Assembly (NCBI RefSeq): GCF_024320865.1
Contig: NZ_JANDBD010000014.1
Span: 124,001 to 188,000, forward strand
Direction: 5' to 3'
DNA: 64,000 nucleotides
DNA from: Mycolicibacterium arenosum
GTDB taxonomy: Bacteria > Actinomycetota > Actinomycetes > Mycobacteriales > Mycobacteriaceae
Shown here: positions 19,063 to 28,652 of the stretch, piece by piece
Numbering within the stretch: the first letter of the stretch is position 1
Layout: every line of letters begins with the position of its first letter
Made by a program: the position numbers and the translations under genes
The notes under the pieces: generated by a model
Told to the model about the DNA's origin: nothing
Seen by the model: the letters and a program-made list of their open reading frames with translations, nothing else
Database searches by the model: none

Positions 19063-22000
19063 TCAGTACACGTCGCGCACGTATCGCTTGGCCGCGATGA
19101 GCTCGCGTTTGTAGTCGTGCGCCGATTCCGCGGACATGCCACCGTGGCTGCGGATGATCGCGGTCAGCGTGTCGTCGACGTCCTTGGCCATCCGCGCGGC
19201 GTCACCACACACGTAGAAGTGCGCGCCGTCCTCGAGCCAGCGCCACACGTCGGCGCCGTAGTCGGCCATCTTGTGCTGCACGTACACCCGCTGCTGCTGG
19301 TCGCGTGAGAAGGCGAGGTCGAGACGGTTGAGCAGACCGTCGGACACCATGTCCTCGAGATCGGCGCGGTAGTAGAAGTTCTCGCTGCGGTGCTGGTCGC
19401 CGAAGAACAGCCAGTTGGCACCGCCGTGACCCAGGGCCCGCCGCTCCTGCAGGAAGCCGCGGAAGGGCGCGATGCCCGTGCCCGGCCCCACCATGATCAT
19501 CGGCGTCGCACCGTCCTCGGGCGGCCGGAAATGGGCGGAGGGCTGAAGGAACACCGGGGCGTGCGACGCCCTGTCCGCCAGCATGGTCGACGCGACACCG
19601 CCGCGCATGACGCCGCGCGTGCTGCGGTAGCGCACCACCGACACCGTCAACTGGATCTCGCGCGGGCTGACCAGCGGGCTCGACGCGATGGAGTACGACC
19701 GCGGCGTCAACCGCACCAGCGCGTCCTGCCAGGCGGCCGCGTCCGCCCGGACGGGGAACTGCTCCAGCAGGTCGATCGCGTTGCGCACGTCGCGCAGCGC
19801 CTTCGCATCGCGACGGTCGCGCCGCTCGGCCACGAAGCCGACCAGATTCGGTGTCACCCGCTGGATGTCGTAGGACGACGTCAGCGCGCTGCGCAACGTC
19901 GTCTCGATACCGTCGACCTCAACGGCCTCCGCGCCGCCGAGCCCGGTCGCGGCCAGCCACGCGTCGACGACGGCGTCGTCGTTCGCCACGTAGACCCCCA
20001 GTGCGTCGCCCACCGCGTAGGCGACGTCGTGCTCGCTGATGTCGAAGCCGAACAGCCGGACCTCTTTGCCCGACCCCTCCGGGGTCAGCCGGGTGTTCCG
20101 GCACAGCGGCGCCGCGATCGGATTCGCACGGGTGAACAGGGCGGGCGCCGGCGCGGTCCCCGCGGTCGTCGGCGCGGCGACAGCCGACGCACCCCCCGGC
20201 GAGACCATCAGGTCCACAACCGAATTCGTCCAGTCGGCTAGGGGTTGGTCGTCGTACACCTCGTGTTCCGCGCGGTCGAGCAGGCGCGTGGCACCGAGTT
20301 CCGCCAGTCGCGTGTCGAGCGATTTCGCGTGGCCGCAGAAGTTGTCGTAGGACCGGTCGCCGATGCCGAGCACCGTGTACCGGACGCCGTCGAGCGACGG
20401 CGCCTTCGGCGATTCCAGCCTGCTCCAGAAGTCGGCGCCGTTGTCCGGCGGCCCGCCGTCGCCGAACGTGCTGGTGACGATCACGACGTCACCGGCCTCG
20501 GAGAGATCGGTGAGCGCCACATCGTCCATCGCGCTCAGCTGGGCGCCGCCGAGTTGCTCGCCCAGCCGGCCCGCCAACTCCTCCGCGTTGCCCGTCTGGG
20601 ACGCCCACAGCACCAGCGGTCCTGTGCGCGTTGCGGATTCGGGTGGCGTGTCGGCGAGCCTCGAGTACCGGCCGGCCAGCAGACCGTCCACCCACAACCG
20701 GGCCCTCGGGCCCACCGGGGCGCCCGCCGGCAACACCGGCACCCCCGGTCGGCCCTCGTCGATACCCGCGAGGAAACCGGCTACGTACAGCCTTTCGTCC
20801 GCGGTGAGTTCGGGGGCGTCCGGGCTCAGCGGCACCGGCGTCACCCGGACGGCGCACACCTTGAACTCGGGCTGCAGTGAGTCGGCGTCCACGGCGTCGT
20901 TGGTGAGCGCGTTGACCGTCAGGTGCTCACCCTGGACGTCGTTCCAGTGGAACGGGACCCAGGCGCTGCCCGGCCGGATCCGATCGGTGACGACGGCGGG
21001 CAGGACGGCTCGGCCGCGCCGGGTGACCAGTTCCACCTCGCGACCATCGGAGATTCCCAGCGCGGCGGCGTCGTCGGGATGGATCTCGACGAACGGGCCG
21101 GGGTTGAGCTTGTTGAGTTTGGCGACCCTGCCGGTCTTCGTCATGGTGTGCCACTGGTGCTGCAACCGCCCGGTGTTGAGCACCATCGGGAAATCGTCGT
21201 CGGGCAGTTCCGCGGCATCCATGTGCGGGCGGGGGTGGAACACCGCGCGCCGGGACGGGGTGGCGAACGCCAGCCGTGGCTTCCGGCCATTGGTGTCCAC
21301 GAAGAGATCCTGCGAGACCCCGTCGTTGAGGTAGCGGATCGGGTTGCGGTCGGCGAGTTCGTCCGGCGGGCAGGGCCATTGCACGGGCGTCTCCCGTAGG
21401 CGCTCGTAGTCGACCCCGCGTAGGTCGTAGCCGGTGCGCGGGTTGTGGAACCGGCGGATCTCGTCGAAGATCTGCTCGCTGGACTTGTAGTCGAAGCTCT
21501 CGCCGAAGCCGAGATGCTGTGCGACACCGCAGATCAGCTCCCAGTCCGGCCGGGCGTCGCCGAGCGGTGGGACGGACTGCTGCAACAGCGTGAGGGTGCG
21601 GTCGGAGTTCACCATCACCGCGTCGGCTTCCGCCCACAGCGTGGCCGGAAGCATGATGTCGGCGTAGGAGTTGGTGGCCGTCTCGGCGTAGGCGTCCTGG
21701 GTGATGACCAGTTCCGCGGCCTGCAGCCCGGCGATGACGGTGTCCCGGTTCGGTACGCTGGCAACGGGATTGGTGCAGATGATCCAGGCGGCTTTGATGT
21801 CACCGGTGCCCAGTTGCCGGAACATCTCGATGGTTCCCGGCCCGACGTCGGTCCGGATCGCGCCCGGCTCGAGGCCCCACTGCTCCTCGACGAACGCGCG
21901 GTCGTCGGGCGACGAGACCGCCCGCTGGCCCGGCAACCCCGGCCCCATGTACCCCATCTCGCGACCGCCCATGGCGTTGGGCTGGCCGGTCAGCGACATC

Positions 22001-22989
22001 GGCCCGCTTCCCGGCCGGCAGATCGCGCCGGTCGCCAAGTGCAGATTGCAGATCGCGTTGGTGTTCCAGGTGCCGTGCGTGCTCTGGTTCAGGCCCATCG
22101 TCCAGCAGGTCATCCAGTCGCCGGCCTCGGCGATCAGGTCGGCCGCGGTGCGGATGTCGGCTTCGGCCAGGCCGGTGATGGCGGCGACGCGGTGCGGCGG
22201 ATAGCCGGCGAGGAACTCCGGCATCGCGTCCCAGCCCCTGGTGTGCTCGGCGATGAACTCGCGGTCCACGGCGCCGTTGACGACGAGCAGGTGCAGGATC
22301 CCGTTCAGCAGTGCCAGATCGGTGCCCGGCCTGATCTGCAGGTACAGGTCGGCCTTGTCGGCGGTGGTGGTCCTGCGCGGATCCACGACGATGAGTTTGG
22401 CACCCGCCTTGAGGCGATCGGCCATGCGCAGGTAGAGGATCGGGTGGCAGTCGGCCATGTTGGAGCCGATGACGAAGAACAGGTCGGTGCAGTCGAAATC
22501 GGTGTAGGAGCCGGGCGGACCGTCGGCTCCCAGTGACTGCTTGTAGCCGGTTCCCGCACTGGCCATGCACAGCCGGGAGTTCGACTCGATGTGCACGGTC
22601 CGCAGAAAACCCTTGGCGAGCTTGGTGGCGAGGTACTGCGCCTCGATCGACATCTGCCCCGACACGTACAGCGCCACCGCGTCCGGCCCGTGCTCGTCGA
22701 CGATCGCGCGCAGCCGACTCCCCGCTTCCGCCATCGCGTCGTCGACGTCAGCGGCCACCGGGTCGGCGTCGCGTGACGGCCGGAGCAACGCGGTCGTCAG
22801 CCGGCCGTCGGTGGCGGCCATCATCTCGGCGTGTGTCGCACCCTTGGTGCACAGTCGCCCGAAGTTGGTGGGGTGCAGCTTGTCACCGGACACCCGCGCG
22901 ATGACCTGCGCGCCCGTAGCGGGGTCGGCGCGGGTCTCCACCGAGATCCCGCATCCGACCCCGCAATAGGAGCAGACGGTTCGGGTCAT
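19063..22989 (-). CDS. Assimilatory nitrate reductase fused to a CysJ-like flavoprotein reductase
   Basis: A 1308-residue single-chain enzyme predicted to take electrons from NADPH to nitrate. N-terminal about 700 residues: [4Fe-4S] cysteines C6, C9, C13 and C47 (CSYCGVGC and LCTKGA), molybdopterin oxidoreductase body with SRLCMASAGTGYKQSLG carrying the likely Mo-ligand Cys, and a dinucleotide-binding domain (NTGRLQHQWHTMTKTG). A flavodoxin domain follows (WASQTGNAEELAGRLG, STFGDGGPPDN), then FAD (RSYSIASSP) and NADPH-binding (MVGPGTGIAPFRGF, FYVCGDAARMAKDV) domains as in sulfite reductase flavoprotein. The ATG at 22989 is chosen because the cluster motif follows at once. narK starts its stop 13 nt upstream. 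Known in other mycobacteria as the assimilatory enzyme. Confidence 0.93.
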   Translation of the reverse strand: MTRTVCSYCGVGCGISVETRADPATGAQVIARVSGDKLHPTNFGRLCTKGATHAEMMAATDGRLTTALLRPSRDADPVAADVDDAMAEAGSRLRAIVDEHGPDAVALYVSGQMSIEAQYLATKLAKGFLRTVHIESNSRLCMASAGTGYKQSLGADGPPGSYTDFDCTDLFFVIGSNMADCHPILYLRMADRLKAGAKLIVVDPRRTTTADKADLYLQIRPGTDLALLNGILHLLVVNGAVDREFIAEHTRGWDAMPEFLAGYPPHRVAAITGLAEADIRTAADLIAEAGDWMTCWTMGLNQSTHGTWNTNAICNLHLATGAICRPGSGPMSLTGQPNAMGGREMGYMGPGLPGQRAVSSPDDRAFVEEQWGLEPGAIRTDVGPGTIEMFRQLGTGDIKAAWIICTNPVASVPNRDTVIAGLQAAELVITQDAYAETATNSYADIMLPATLWAEADAVMVNSDRTLTLLQQSVPPLGDARPDWELICGVAQHLGFGESFDYKSSEQIFDEIRRFHNPRTGYDLRGVDYERLRETPVQWPCPPDELADRNPIRYLNDGVSQDLFVDTNGRKPRLAFATPSRRAVFHPRPHMDAAELPDDDFPMVLNTGRLQHQWHTMTKTGRVAKLNKLNPGPFVEIHPDDAAALGISDGREVELVTRRGRAVLPAVVTDRIRPGSAWVPFHWNDVQGEHLTVNALTNDAVDADSLQPEFKVCAVRVTPVPLSPDAPELTADERLYVAGFLAGIDEGRPGVPVLPAGAPVGPRARLWVDGLLAGRYSRLADTPPESATRTGPLVLWASQTGNAEELAGRLGEQLGGAQLSAMDDVALTDLSEAGDVVIVTSTFGDGGPPDNGADFWSRLESPKAPSLDGVRYTVLGIGDRSYDNFCGHAKSLDTRLAELGATRLLDRAEHEVYDDQPLADWTNSVVDLMVSPGGASAVAAPTTAGTAPAPALFTRANPIAAPLCRNTRLTPEGSGKEVRLFGFDISEHDVAYAVGDALGVYVANDDAVVDAWLAATGLGGAEAVEVDGIETTLRSALTSSYDIQRVTPNLVGFVAERRDRRDAKALRDVRNAIDLLEQFPVRADAAAWQDALVRLTPRSYSIASSPLVSPREIQLTVSVVRYRSTRGVMRGGVASTMLADRASHAPVFLQPSAHFRPPEDGATPMIMVGPGTGIAPFRGFLQERRALGHGGANWLFFGDQHRSENFYYRADLEDMVSDGLLNRLDLAFSRDQQQRVYVQHKMADYGADVWRWLEDGAHFYVCGDAARMAKDVDDTLTAIIRSHGGMSAESAHDYKRELIAAKRYVRDVY

Positions 22990-23002
22990 GCCTTGCCGTG
23001 TC

Positions 23003-24442
23003 TCACCCGACGGGTACCGGCACCGGTGCGCGGCCGATGTGCTCACCGCTGTGGGCCCGGTGCTCCTGCAGCCTCAGGAACACGAACCACGTGACGATCG
23101 CGCACACCACGTAGAAGCCGAGGAACACCCAGAACGCCATCGTGGCCGATTTGGCGTCGCCGACGTAGGACGCGCGCAGCACCACGTTGATGAACACGCC
23201 GCCGAGTGCGCCCACCGCACCGGCGAACCCGATCAACGCCCCCGACATGGCACGCGACCAGGCCGCCTTCTCGTCCTTGCTGAGATCGTCGCGGCCCTGC
23301 GCCTTGGCCTCGAAGATCGACGGGATCATCTTGTAGGTCGAGCCGTTACCGAGTCCGGACAGGATGAACAGCAGGATGAATCCGGCGACGTAGCCGGTCA
23401 TCTGGGCTCCCGTGGGAGCCCCGGCCGCTCCGTCGTCCAGCACACCGGTACCGACGAGGATCCCCGCGGCGAAGATCATCGCGACGAACACGTACAGCGT
23501 GATCCGCCCCCCGCCGATCCGGTCCGCGAGCTTGCCTCCGAACGGCCGGGAGATCGACCCGAGAAGCGGTCCGAGGAAGGCGATCTGCGCGGCGTGCAGC
23601 GACGCCTGCGCGGCGGTGTCGCCACCTGCCAGGTAGTTGATCTGCAGCACCTGGCCGAACGCGAACGAGAAGCCGATGAAGGATCCGAAGGTGCCGATGT
23701 AGAGGAAGCTCATCACCCAGGAGTGCTTGAAGCGCATGGCCTCGACGAGTGCGCCGAAGTTCGACTTCTGGTTGCGTAGGTTGTCCATGTACACGGCGGC
23801 GCCGACCGCGGCCACGCTGATCGCGACGAGGTAGATGGCGCAGACGATTTCCGGACGGGCGTTGCCCAGCGTGGCGATGACGAGCAAGCCGATCAGCTGG
23901 ATCACGGGCACGCCGATGTTGCCGCCGCCGGCGTTGAGTCCCAGTGCCCAGCCCTTGAGCCGCTGCGGATAGAACGCGTTGATGTTCGTCATCGACGAGG
24001 CGAAGTTACCGCCGCCGAGACCCGCGAACGCGGCGATCACCAGGTAGGTGGTGTACGACGCGGGGTTCTTCATGAAGTACAGCGTCAGCACCGTCGGGAT
24101 CAGCAGCAGCAGCGCGCTGACGATCGTCCAGTTGCGGCCGCCGAACTTCGCGGGGGCGATCGTGTAGGGGATGCGCATGAACGCGCCGACGAGGGTGGGC
24201 ACCGCGACCAGGTAGAACTTGCCAGCGGCGTCGATACCGTAGACGTTCTGCGGCATGAAGAGCACCATGACCGACCAGATCGACCACACCGAGAAGCCGA
24301 CGTGCTCGGCCACGATGGACCAGATCAGGTTGCGCTTCGCGATGTTCTTTCCCGGCGGCTTTCCGCCGGTGCCCTCCCAGGCGTCGACGTCTTCGGGGTC
24401 CCAGTGGTCGATGTCGCGGTTACGGGGCGCGGTGGTTGCCAT
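23003..24442 (-). CDS. narK: NarK/NasA-type nitrate/nitrite transporter (MFS)
   Basis: A 479-residue major facilitator with about 12 hydrophobic helices. The nitrate/nitrite porter signatures are present: AFAGLGGGNFASSMTNINAFYP in TM5 and a matching Gly-rich stretch in TM11 (GFAGAVGALGGVFINV); Arg in MRIPYTIAPAKFGGRNW fits the substrate-binding Arg. The N-terminal 30 residues, IDHWDPEDVDAWEGTGG, are typical of actinobacterial NarK. It probably imports nitrate for the fused reductase encoded 13 nt downstream. Divergent from the nirB unit across 177 nt. Confidence 0.92.
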   Translation of the reverse strand: MATTAPRNRDIDHWDPEDVDAWEGTGGKPPGKNIAKRNLIWSIVAEHVGFSVWSIWSVMVLFMPQNVYGIDAAGKFYLVAVPTLVGAFMRIPYTIAPAKFGGRNWTIVSALLLLIPTVLTLYFMKNPASYTTYLVIAAFAGLGGGNFASSMTNINAFYPQRLKGWALGLNAGGGNIGVPVIQLIGLLVIATLGNARPEIVCAIYLVAISVAAVGAAVYMDNLRNQKSNFGALVEAMRFKHSWVMSFLYIGTFGSFIGFSFAFGQVLQINYLAGGDTAAQASLHAAQIAFLGPLLGSISRPFGGKLADRIGGGRITLYVFVAMIFAAGILVGTGVLDDGAAGAPTGAQMTGYVAGFILLFILSGLGNGSTYKMIPSIFEAKAQGRDDLSKDEKAAWSRAMSGALIGFAGAVGALGGVFINVVLRASYVGDAKSATMAFWVFLGFYVVCAIVTWFVFLRLQEHRAHSGEHIGRAPVPVPVG

Positions 24443-24619
24443 GGGCCGAAGTCAACTACCAGGCCATTCCACACCGATTGCCTGTCGATGACCTCGATGA
24501 AAACTCGCCCTCACAGCCCGGTTCCGCTCACGGTGAGGCCGCGCGGATGTGATCGCCGGGATTCACCAGCGACTCCTTGGGGAAACGATCTCGCAACACC
24601 GCGCTCATAGCGTCGAGAC
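24443..24619. promoter_or_regulatory. Divergent promoter region between narK and the nirB unit
   Basis: This 177-nt gap must drive narK-nitrate reductase on one side and the small protein-nirBD on the other. It contains several short dyads, for example CTCA-CGG-TGAG near 24528 and GTGA/TCAC half-sites near 24550-24565. Nitrogen control by GlnR is expected from mycobacterial knowledge, but I cannot point to a clear GlnR box by eye. Confidence 0.4.
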
Positions 24620-24973
24620 ATGACCGACGGAAGCAGCCCCCGTTTTCTGCAAGGCGCATTCGAGTTCGACGGTAGCGGCTACGACAAGCCCGTGCCCATC
24701 GACGCCGCGCTGCGCTACGTGGTGCCCGCGGGTGCCACGACCCAACCGGTGTACTTCCGTGGCGGCAACTCGTCGAAACAGATGATCTCCGTGGTGCTGT
24801 ATCGCGACGGGACACCCATGCGGTACTTCCCGATCGCGGCGAAGGGAGCCACCCACGTGGCGCTGCGTGTGGTGGAGGATCTGCTCGCCGACACCGTGCT
24901 CGAGCTCTACGTCGCCGCGCCCGAAGGGGTGAAGGGATCGGTCGTCGTCGACCTCGGCCTGGTGGAGTTCTGA
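24620..24973 (+). CDS. Small conserved protein coupled to nirB, function unknown
   Basis: A 117-residue soluble, probably beta-rich protein: GAFEFDGSGYDKPVPIDAALRYVVPAGATTQPVYFRGGNSSKQMISVVLYRDG, with no signal peptide or Cys. I do not recognise a domain. The TGA at 24971-24973 shares one base with the ATG of nirB, so it is translated with nitrite reductase. A role in nitrite reductase assembly, siroheme delivery or control is possible but pure inference. The ATG at 24620 follows a region without other good starts. Confidence 0.75.
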   Translation: MTDGSSPRFLQGAFEFDGSGYDKPVPIDAALRYVVPAGATTQPVYFRGGNSSKQMISVVLYRDGTPMRYFPIAAKGATHVALRVVEDLLADTVLELYVAAPEGVKGSVVVDLGLVEF

Positions 24974-27456
24974 TGGCGCAGCGGCTGATCGTCGTCGGTA
25001 ACGGCATGGCCGGAATCCGCGCGATCGAGGAGGTTCTGGCCCGACAGGAGCACAGCGGAACCACTGTCGAGCCCTTCAGCATCACCGTGTTCGGCGACGA
25101 GCCCTACGGCAACTACAACAGGATCATGTTGTCGAATGTGCTTGCCGGCGTCGATGATCCGACCGAGATCTACCTCAACGCACTGGACTGGTACTCCGAC
25201 AACGACATCGACCTGCGGGCCGGTGTGCGGGTGGTTCGGATCGACACGTTCGCACACCTGGTGTACGCCGATGACGGCAGCACCGTCCACTACGACAAGC
25301 TGATCCTCGCGACCGGCAGCCGGTCGTTCTTCCCGCCCATGACCGGATTGTGGTCCGACGACAAGAAACTCGCCGACGGGGTGTTCGGGTTCCGCACCCT
25401 CGACGACACCTCGACGATGATCGCCGAGGCGGCCAACCGGACCAGGGCCGTGGTCATCGGCGGCGGGCTGCTGGGACTGGAGGCCGCCAGGGGGCTGCAG
25501 AGCCGAGGAATGGCCGTCGACGTCGTGCACGCCGGACCCACCCTGATGAACGCCCAACTCGACGATCCGGCGGGCGCGATACTCCGGAAGTCCGTGGAGG
25601 GATTGGGTATCGGGGTGCACACCGACAAGCGCACCACCGAGGTCGTGGTCGACGAGACCGGCCGGCTGGCGGGCATCCTGTTCTCGGACGGGTCGCGGCT
25701 GGACTGCGACATGCTGGTCGTCGCGGCGGGCATCCGGCCCAATGTCGGCCTGGCGCAACGCGCCGGTCTCACCGTGGAGCGCGCCATCGTCACCGACGAC
25801 CACATGCGCTCGATCGACGACGACGACGTCTATGTGGTCGGTGAGTGCGCCCAGCACCGCGGTCAGGTCTACGGTCTGGTCGCGCCGCTGTGGGAGCAGG
25901 CCAAGGTGCTCGCCGACCACCTGACCGGTGCCGACCCGACGTCGGCCTATCACGGTTCGCGGGTCGCGACCAAGCTCAAGGTCGCGGGCGTCGACGTCGC
26001 GTCGATGGGCGTCAAGGCGCCCGAACACCCGGATGACGAGTTCGTGCAGTACTCCGAACCCAAGCACGGCGTGTACAAAACCGTCGTGATCAGGGACGGC
26101 AAGCTGGTCGGCGCCACGCTCGTCGGTGACGTGTCCAAGGTGTCCTTCCTGACGCAGGCGTTCGACAGCGGGCTGCCCCTGCCCGACGAGCGGGTGGCGC
26201 TGATGTTCGACATCGGTACCCCCGAGGTCGGAGTCGGCGTGGCCGAACTGGCCGACGACGCGCAGGTGTGCAACTGCAACGGGGTGTCCAAGGGCGCGCT
26301 GGCCGCCTGCGTGCGGGCCGGTGAGACGTCGGTGTCCGGCGTGATGGCGAAGACCAAGGCGGGCAAGGGGTGCGGCGCGTGTAAGGAACTCGTCTGCCAG
26401 GTGGTCGAGTGGGCGGCCGGCGGCGCGGTGACCGAGGACCCGTCGGCGTCCTGGTACGTGCCGGGTGTGCCCTACGACAAGCCGACGCTGATGGGCCACA
26501 TCCGCGACCTGCAACTGCATTCGGTGTCCTCGGTTTTCGCCGCGCTGGCGCCCGACGGCAAGGAGGACGCCGGCTCCAAGATGGCGCTGGCCTCGCTGCT
26601 CGAGATGATGTGGGCCGACGAGTTCGTCGACGAGCGCGACGCCCGGTTCATCAACGACCGGGTGCACGCCAACATCCAGCGCGACGGCACGTTCTCGGTG
26701 GTGCCGCAGATGAAGGGCGGGGTGACCGATGTGACTCAGTTGCGCAGGATCGCCGACGTCGCCGAGAAGTACGAGATTCCGATGATCAAGTTGACCGGAG
26801 GGCAGCGCATCGATCTGCTCGGGGTGCGCAAGGAGGATCTCCCCTCCGTGTGGGCCGACCTCGACATGCCGTCCGGATACGCCTACGGCAAGAGTTTCCG
26901 CACGGTGAAAACCTGTGTGGGCAGCGACTTCTGCCGTTACGGCGTCGGCGATTCGACGGCGCTCGGCATCGCGCTCGAGGAGCGCTACCAGGGTCTGGCG
27001 AGCCCCGCGAAGATGAAACTGGCGGTCACCGGCTGCCCGCGCAACTGCGCCGAGGCGCTGTGCAAGGATCTCGGCGTCGTGGCGGTCGACGGTGGCCGCT
27101 GGGAGATCTACGTGGGCGGCGCCGCGGGCGCCCACATCCGCAAGGGCGACCTGCTCGCGACGGTCGATTCCGCCGCGGAGGTCATGACGCTGACCGGCCG
27201 GTTCCTGCAGTACTACCGGGAGAGCGCCGATTGGCTTGAGCGAACGTACAAGTGGGTGCCGAGGGTGGGCATCGAGCACGTCCGCGCCGTGGTCGTCGAC
27301 GATGCCGACGGTCTCGCCGCCGGCCTTGACGAGCGGATGCGGAAATCGGTGGACGCCTACCGTGATCCGTGGCTGGACGGACGCGAGCCGGCGACCGAGG
27401 GCCAGTTCAAAACGTCGTTGCCGTTGCTTCCGTTGCCGCAGGTTCCCGTTCGATGA
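24973..27456 (+). CDS. nirB: Nitrite reductase (NAD(P)H) large subunit NirB
   Basis: An 827-residue cytosolic enzyme reducing nitrite to ammonium with six electrons. Domains in order: FAD/NAD pyridine-nucleotide oxidoreductase (VVGNGMAGIRAIEE at the start, ATGSRSFFPP, VVIGGGLLGLEAARGL), a BFD-like [2Fe-2S] domain with CNCNGVSKG and CGACKELVC, then ferredoxin-type siroheme-[4Fe-4S] halves. The cluster/siroheme cysteines are in KTCVGSDFCRYGVGDS and TGCPRNCAEALCKD, the expected C-x5-C and C-x3-C pair. ATG 24973 overlaps the small upstream gene by 1 nt; its TGA overlaps nirD by 4 nt. Confidence 0.97.
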   Translation: MAQRLIVVGNGMAGIRAIEEVLARQEHSGTTVEPFSITVFGDEPYGNYNRIMLSNVLAGVDDPTEIYLNALDWYSDNDIDLRAGVRVVRIDTFAHLVYADDGSTVHYDKLILATGSRSFFPPMTGLWSDDKKLADGVFGFRTLDDTSTMIAEAANRTRAVVIGGGLLGLEAARGLQSRGMAVDVVHAGPTLMNAQLDDPAGAILRKSVEGLGIGVHTDKRTTEVVVDETGRLAGILFSDGSRLDCDMLVVAAGIRPNVGLAQRAGLTVERAIVTDDHMRSIDDDDVYVVGECAQHRGQVYGLVAPLWEQAKVLADHLTGADPTSAYHGSRVATKLKVAGVDVASMGVKAPEHPDDEFVQYSEPKHGVYKTVVIRDGKLVGATLVGDVSKVSFLTQAFDSGLPLPDERVALMFDIGTPEVGVGVAELADDAQVCNCNGVSKGALAACVRAGETSVSGVMAKTKAGKGCGACKELVCQVVEWAAGGAVTEDPSASWYVPGVPYDKPTLMGHIRDLQLHSVSSVFAALAPDGKEDAGSKMALASLLEMMWADEFVDERDARFINDRVHANIQRDGTFSVVPQMKGGVTDVTQLRRIADVAEKYEIPMIKLTGGQRIDLLGVRKEDLPSVWADLDMPSGYAYGKSFRTVKTCVGSDFCRYGVGDSTALGIALEERYQGLASPAKMKLAVTGCPRNCAEALCKDLGVVAVDGGRWEIYVGGAAGAHIRKGDLLATVDSAAEVMTLTGRFLQYYRESADWLERTYKWVPRVGIEHVRAVVVDDADGLAAGLDERMRKSVDAYRDPWLDGREPATEGQFKTSLPLLPLPQVPVR

Positions 27457-27770
27457 CGACCGAGGTCACGGTCGGGCGCGTCGACGAGATCCCGGTCGGC
27501 GAGGGGAGGACGTACACGGTGAACGGCGAGCAGATCGCGATCTACCGGATGCGGGACGGGTCGCTGCGCGCCGTCGACGCCGTGTGCCCGCACCGCGGCG
27601 GCCCACTCGCCGACGGGCTGATCGACGACGCCGTGGTGGTGTGCCCGTTGCACGGTAGGACCTACGACCTCACGACCGGCGACGAGGTGAGCGGCGGGCC
27701 CGGCGTCTGCGCCCACACGGCGACCGCCGCCCCCGACGGGTCGATCCGACTCGCTCTGGAACGCGGTTAG
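27453..27770 (+). CDS. nirD: Nitrite reductase small subunit NirD (Rieske-type)
   Basis: The 105-residue small subunit of assimilatory nitrite reductase. It has a Rieske fold with CPHRGG and CPLHGRTYDL, i.e. C-x-H and C-x2-H ligands for a [2Fe-2S] cluster; the cluster-binding residues are present here, though some NirD proteins lack them. The ATG at 27453 overlaps the nirB stop (ATGA). Its TAG overlaps the TAA of the convergent DUF1206 gene by 3 nt. Confidence 0.95.
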   Translation: MTTEVTVGRVDEIPVGEGRTYTVNGEQIAIYRMRDGSLRAVDAVCPHRGGPLADGLIDDAVVVCPLHGRTYDLTTGDEVSGGPGVCAHTATAAPDGSIRLALERG

Positions 27771-28546
27771 CTCTTCATGTCCTCGTGACGGCTTCGCACG
27801 ATGTTGAACGCGCCGTACGCCGCAATGCCGATCGCAGCCAGCACCAGCAGGATCTTGCCGAAGGGCATCGACCCGAGCGTCTTGATCGCGGCGTCGACGC
27901 CCGAGGCCTTGGCCGGGTCAGAACTGAGCGTCGCCACGATGACCAGCAACCCCGCGCCGATGAGTACCAGTCCCTTGGCGACGTAACCCGCGATACCGAG
28001 CGGCGTGATCACCGATCCGCCTCCCGAGTCGAGGTCCTTCAGGAACCGCTTGGTGGCGCCCTTGTAGACGTGATAGCCGCCGACGCCGATGATGACGAGT
28101 GCGACGACGATCAACACCGCACTCCCCCAACCGCTTTGCATCATCTTCGCGCTGAGACCGGCGTTCTGCTGACCGCTGGACTGACCGGAACCGAGCGCGA
28201 ACTTCGCGGCGGAGAACGCAAGAGCCAGGTGGACGACGGCGACCGCGGCGGCCTTACCCCGGTCCTTGAGATCGTGCTCGACGACCGCCTCCACCCCGTG
28301 CCACAGGCCGAGTGCCGCGAGTGCGACGGCGGCCACCCACAGCATGGCGGTGCCTCCGGTCTGCGCGGAAAGAGTTGCCAGCGCGCCGGATTGATCGGCG
28401 CTGCCGCCCAGGCCGAAAGCCAGCCGCAGGACGATCCAGGCCAGCAGGATGTGCAGTACGCCGCTGGCGGCGAAACCGAACCGCGCGACGCGTTCGAACC
28501 ACGAGTTGTCACGCGCGCTCGTCGCAGCGCTACGGGTGTCGACCAT
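27767..28546 (-). CDS. DUF1206 domain membrane protein
   Basis: A 259-residue integral membrane protein with six hydrophobic helices arranged as three two-helix repeats: FGFAASGVLHILLAWIVLRLAFG, AAAVAVVHLALAFSAAKFALG with GGYHVYKGATKRFLKDL, and GIAGYVAKGLVLIGAGLLVIVAT. This fits DUF1206, whose function is unknown. The ATG at 28546 follows a short hydrophilic N-terminus. Convergent with nirD. There is no evident link to nitrogen metabolism beyond position. Confidence 0.88.
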   Translation of the reverse strand: MVDTRSAATSARDNSWFERVARFGFAASGVLHILLAWIVLRLAFGLGGSADQSGALATLSAQTGGTAMLWVAAVALAALGLWHGVEAVVEHDLKDRGKAAAVAVVHLALAFSAAKFALGSGQSSGQQNAGLSAKMMQSGWGSAVLIVVALVIIGVGGYHVYKGATKRFLKDLDSGGGSVITPLGIAGYVAKGLVLIGAGLLVIVATLSSDPAKASGVDAAIKTLGSMPFGKILLVLAAIGIAAYGAFNIVRSRHEDMKS

Positions 28547-28614
28547 GGCGAGGAGATACCCCGCGCGGTGTGTGAGTCAAACCACTAATTGACGGAAACG
28601 CATAAACGGCGAAC

Positions 28615-28636
28615 GGGGCCCTCCGCCGAGGGCCCC
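28615..28636 (-). terminator. Hairpin terminator after the repeat-rich secreted protein gene
   Basis: A 9-bp perfect stem GGGGCCCTC/GAGGGCCCC with a 4-nt loop, 17 nt past the stop of the minus-strand gene and followed on that strand by GTTCGCCGTTTATG. The U-tract is weak, as usual in mycobacteria. Confidence 0.65.
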
Positions 28637-28652
28637 GCCGCCGCTGACCGCG

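Noticed and set aside
22990..23046. N-terminal extension of the nitrate reductase to 23046
   Set aside because: It overlaps narK, and the [4Fe-4S] motif normally starts within the first ten residues, which fits ATG 22989.
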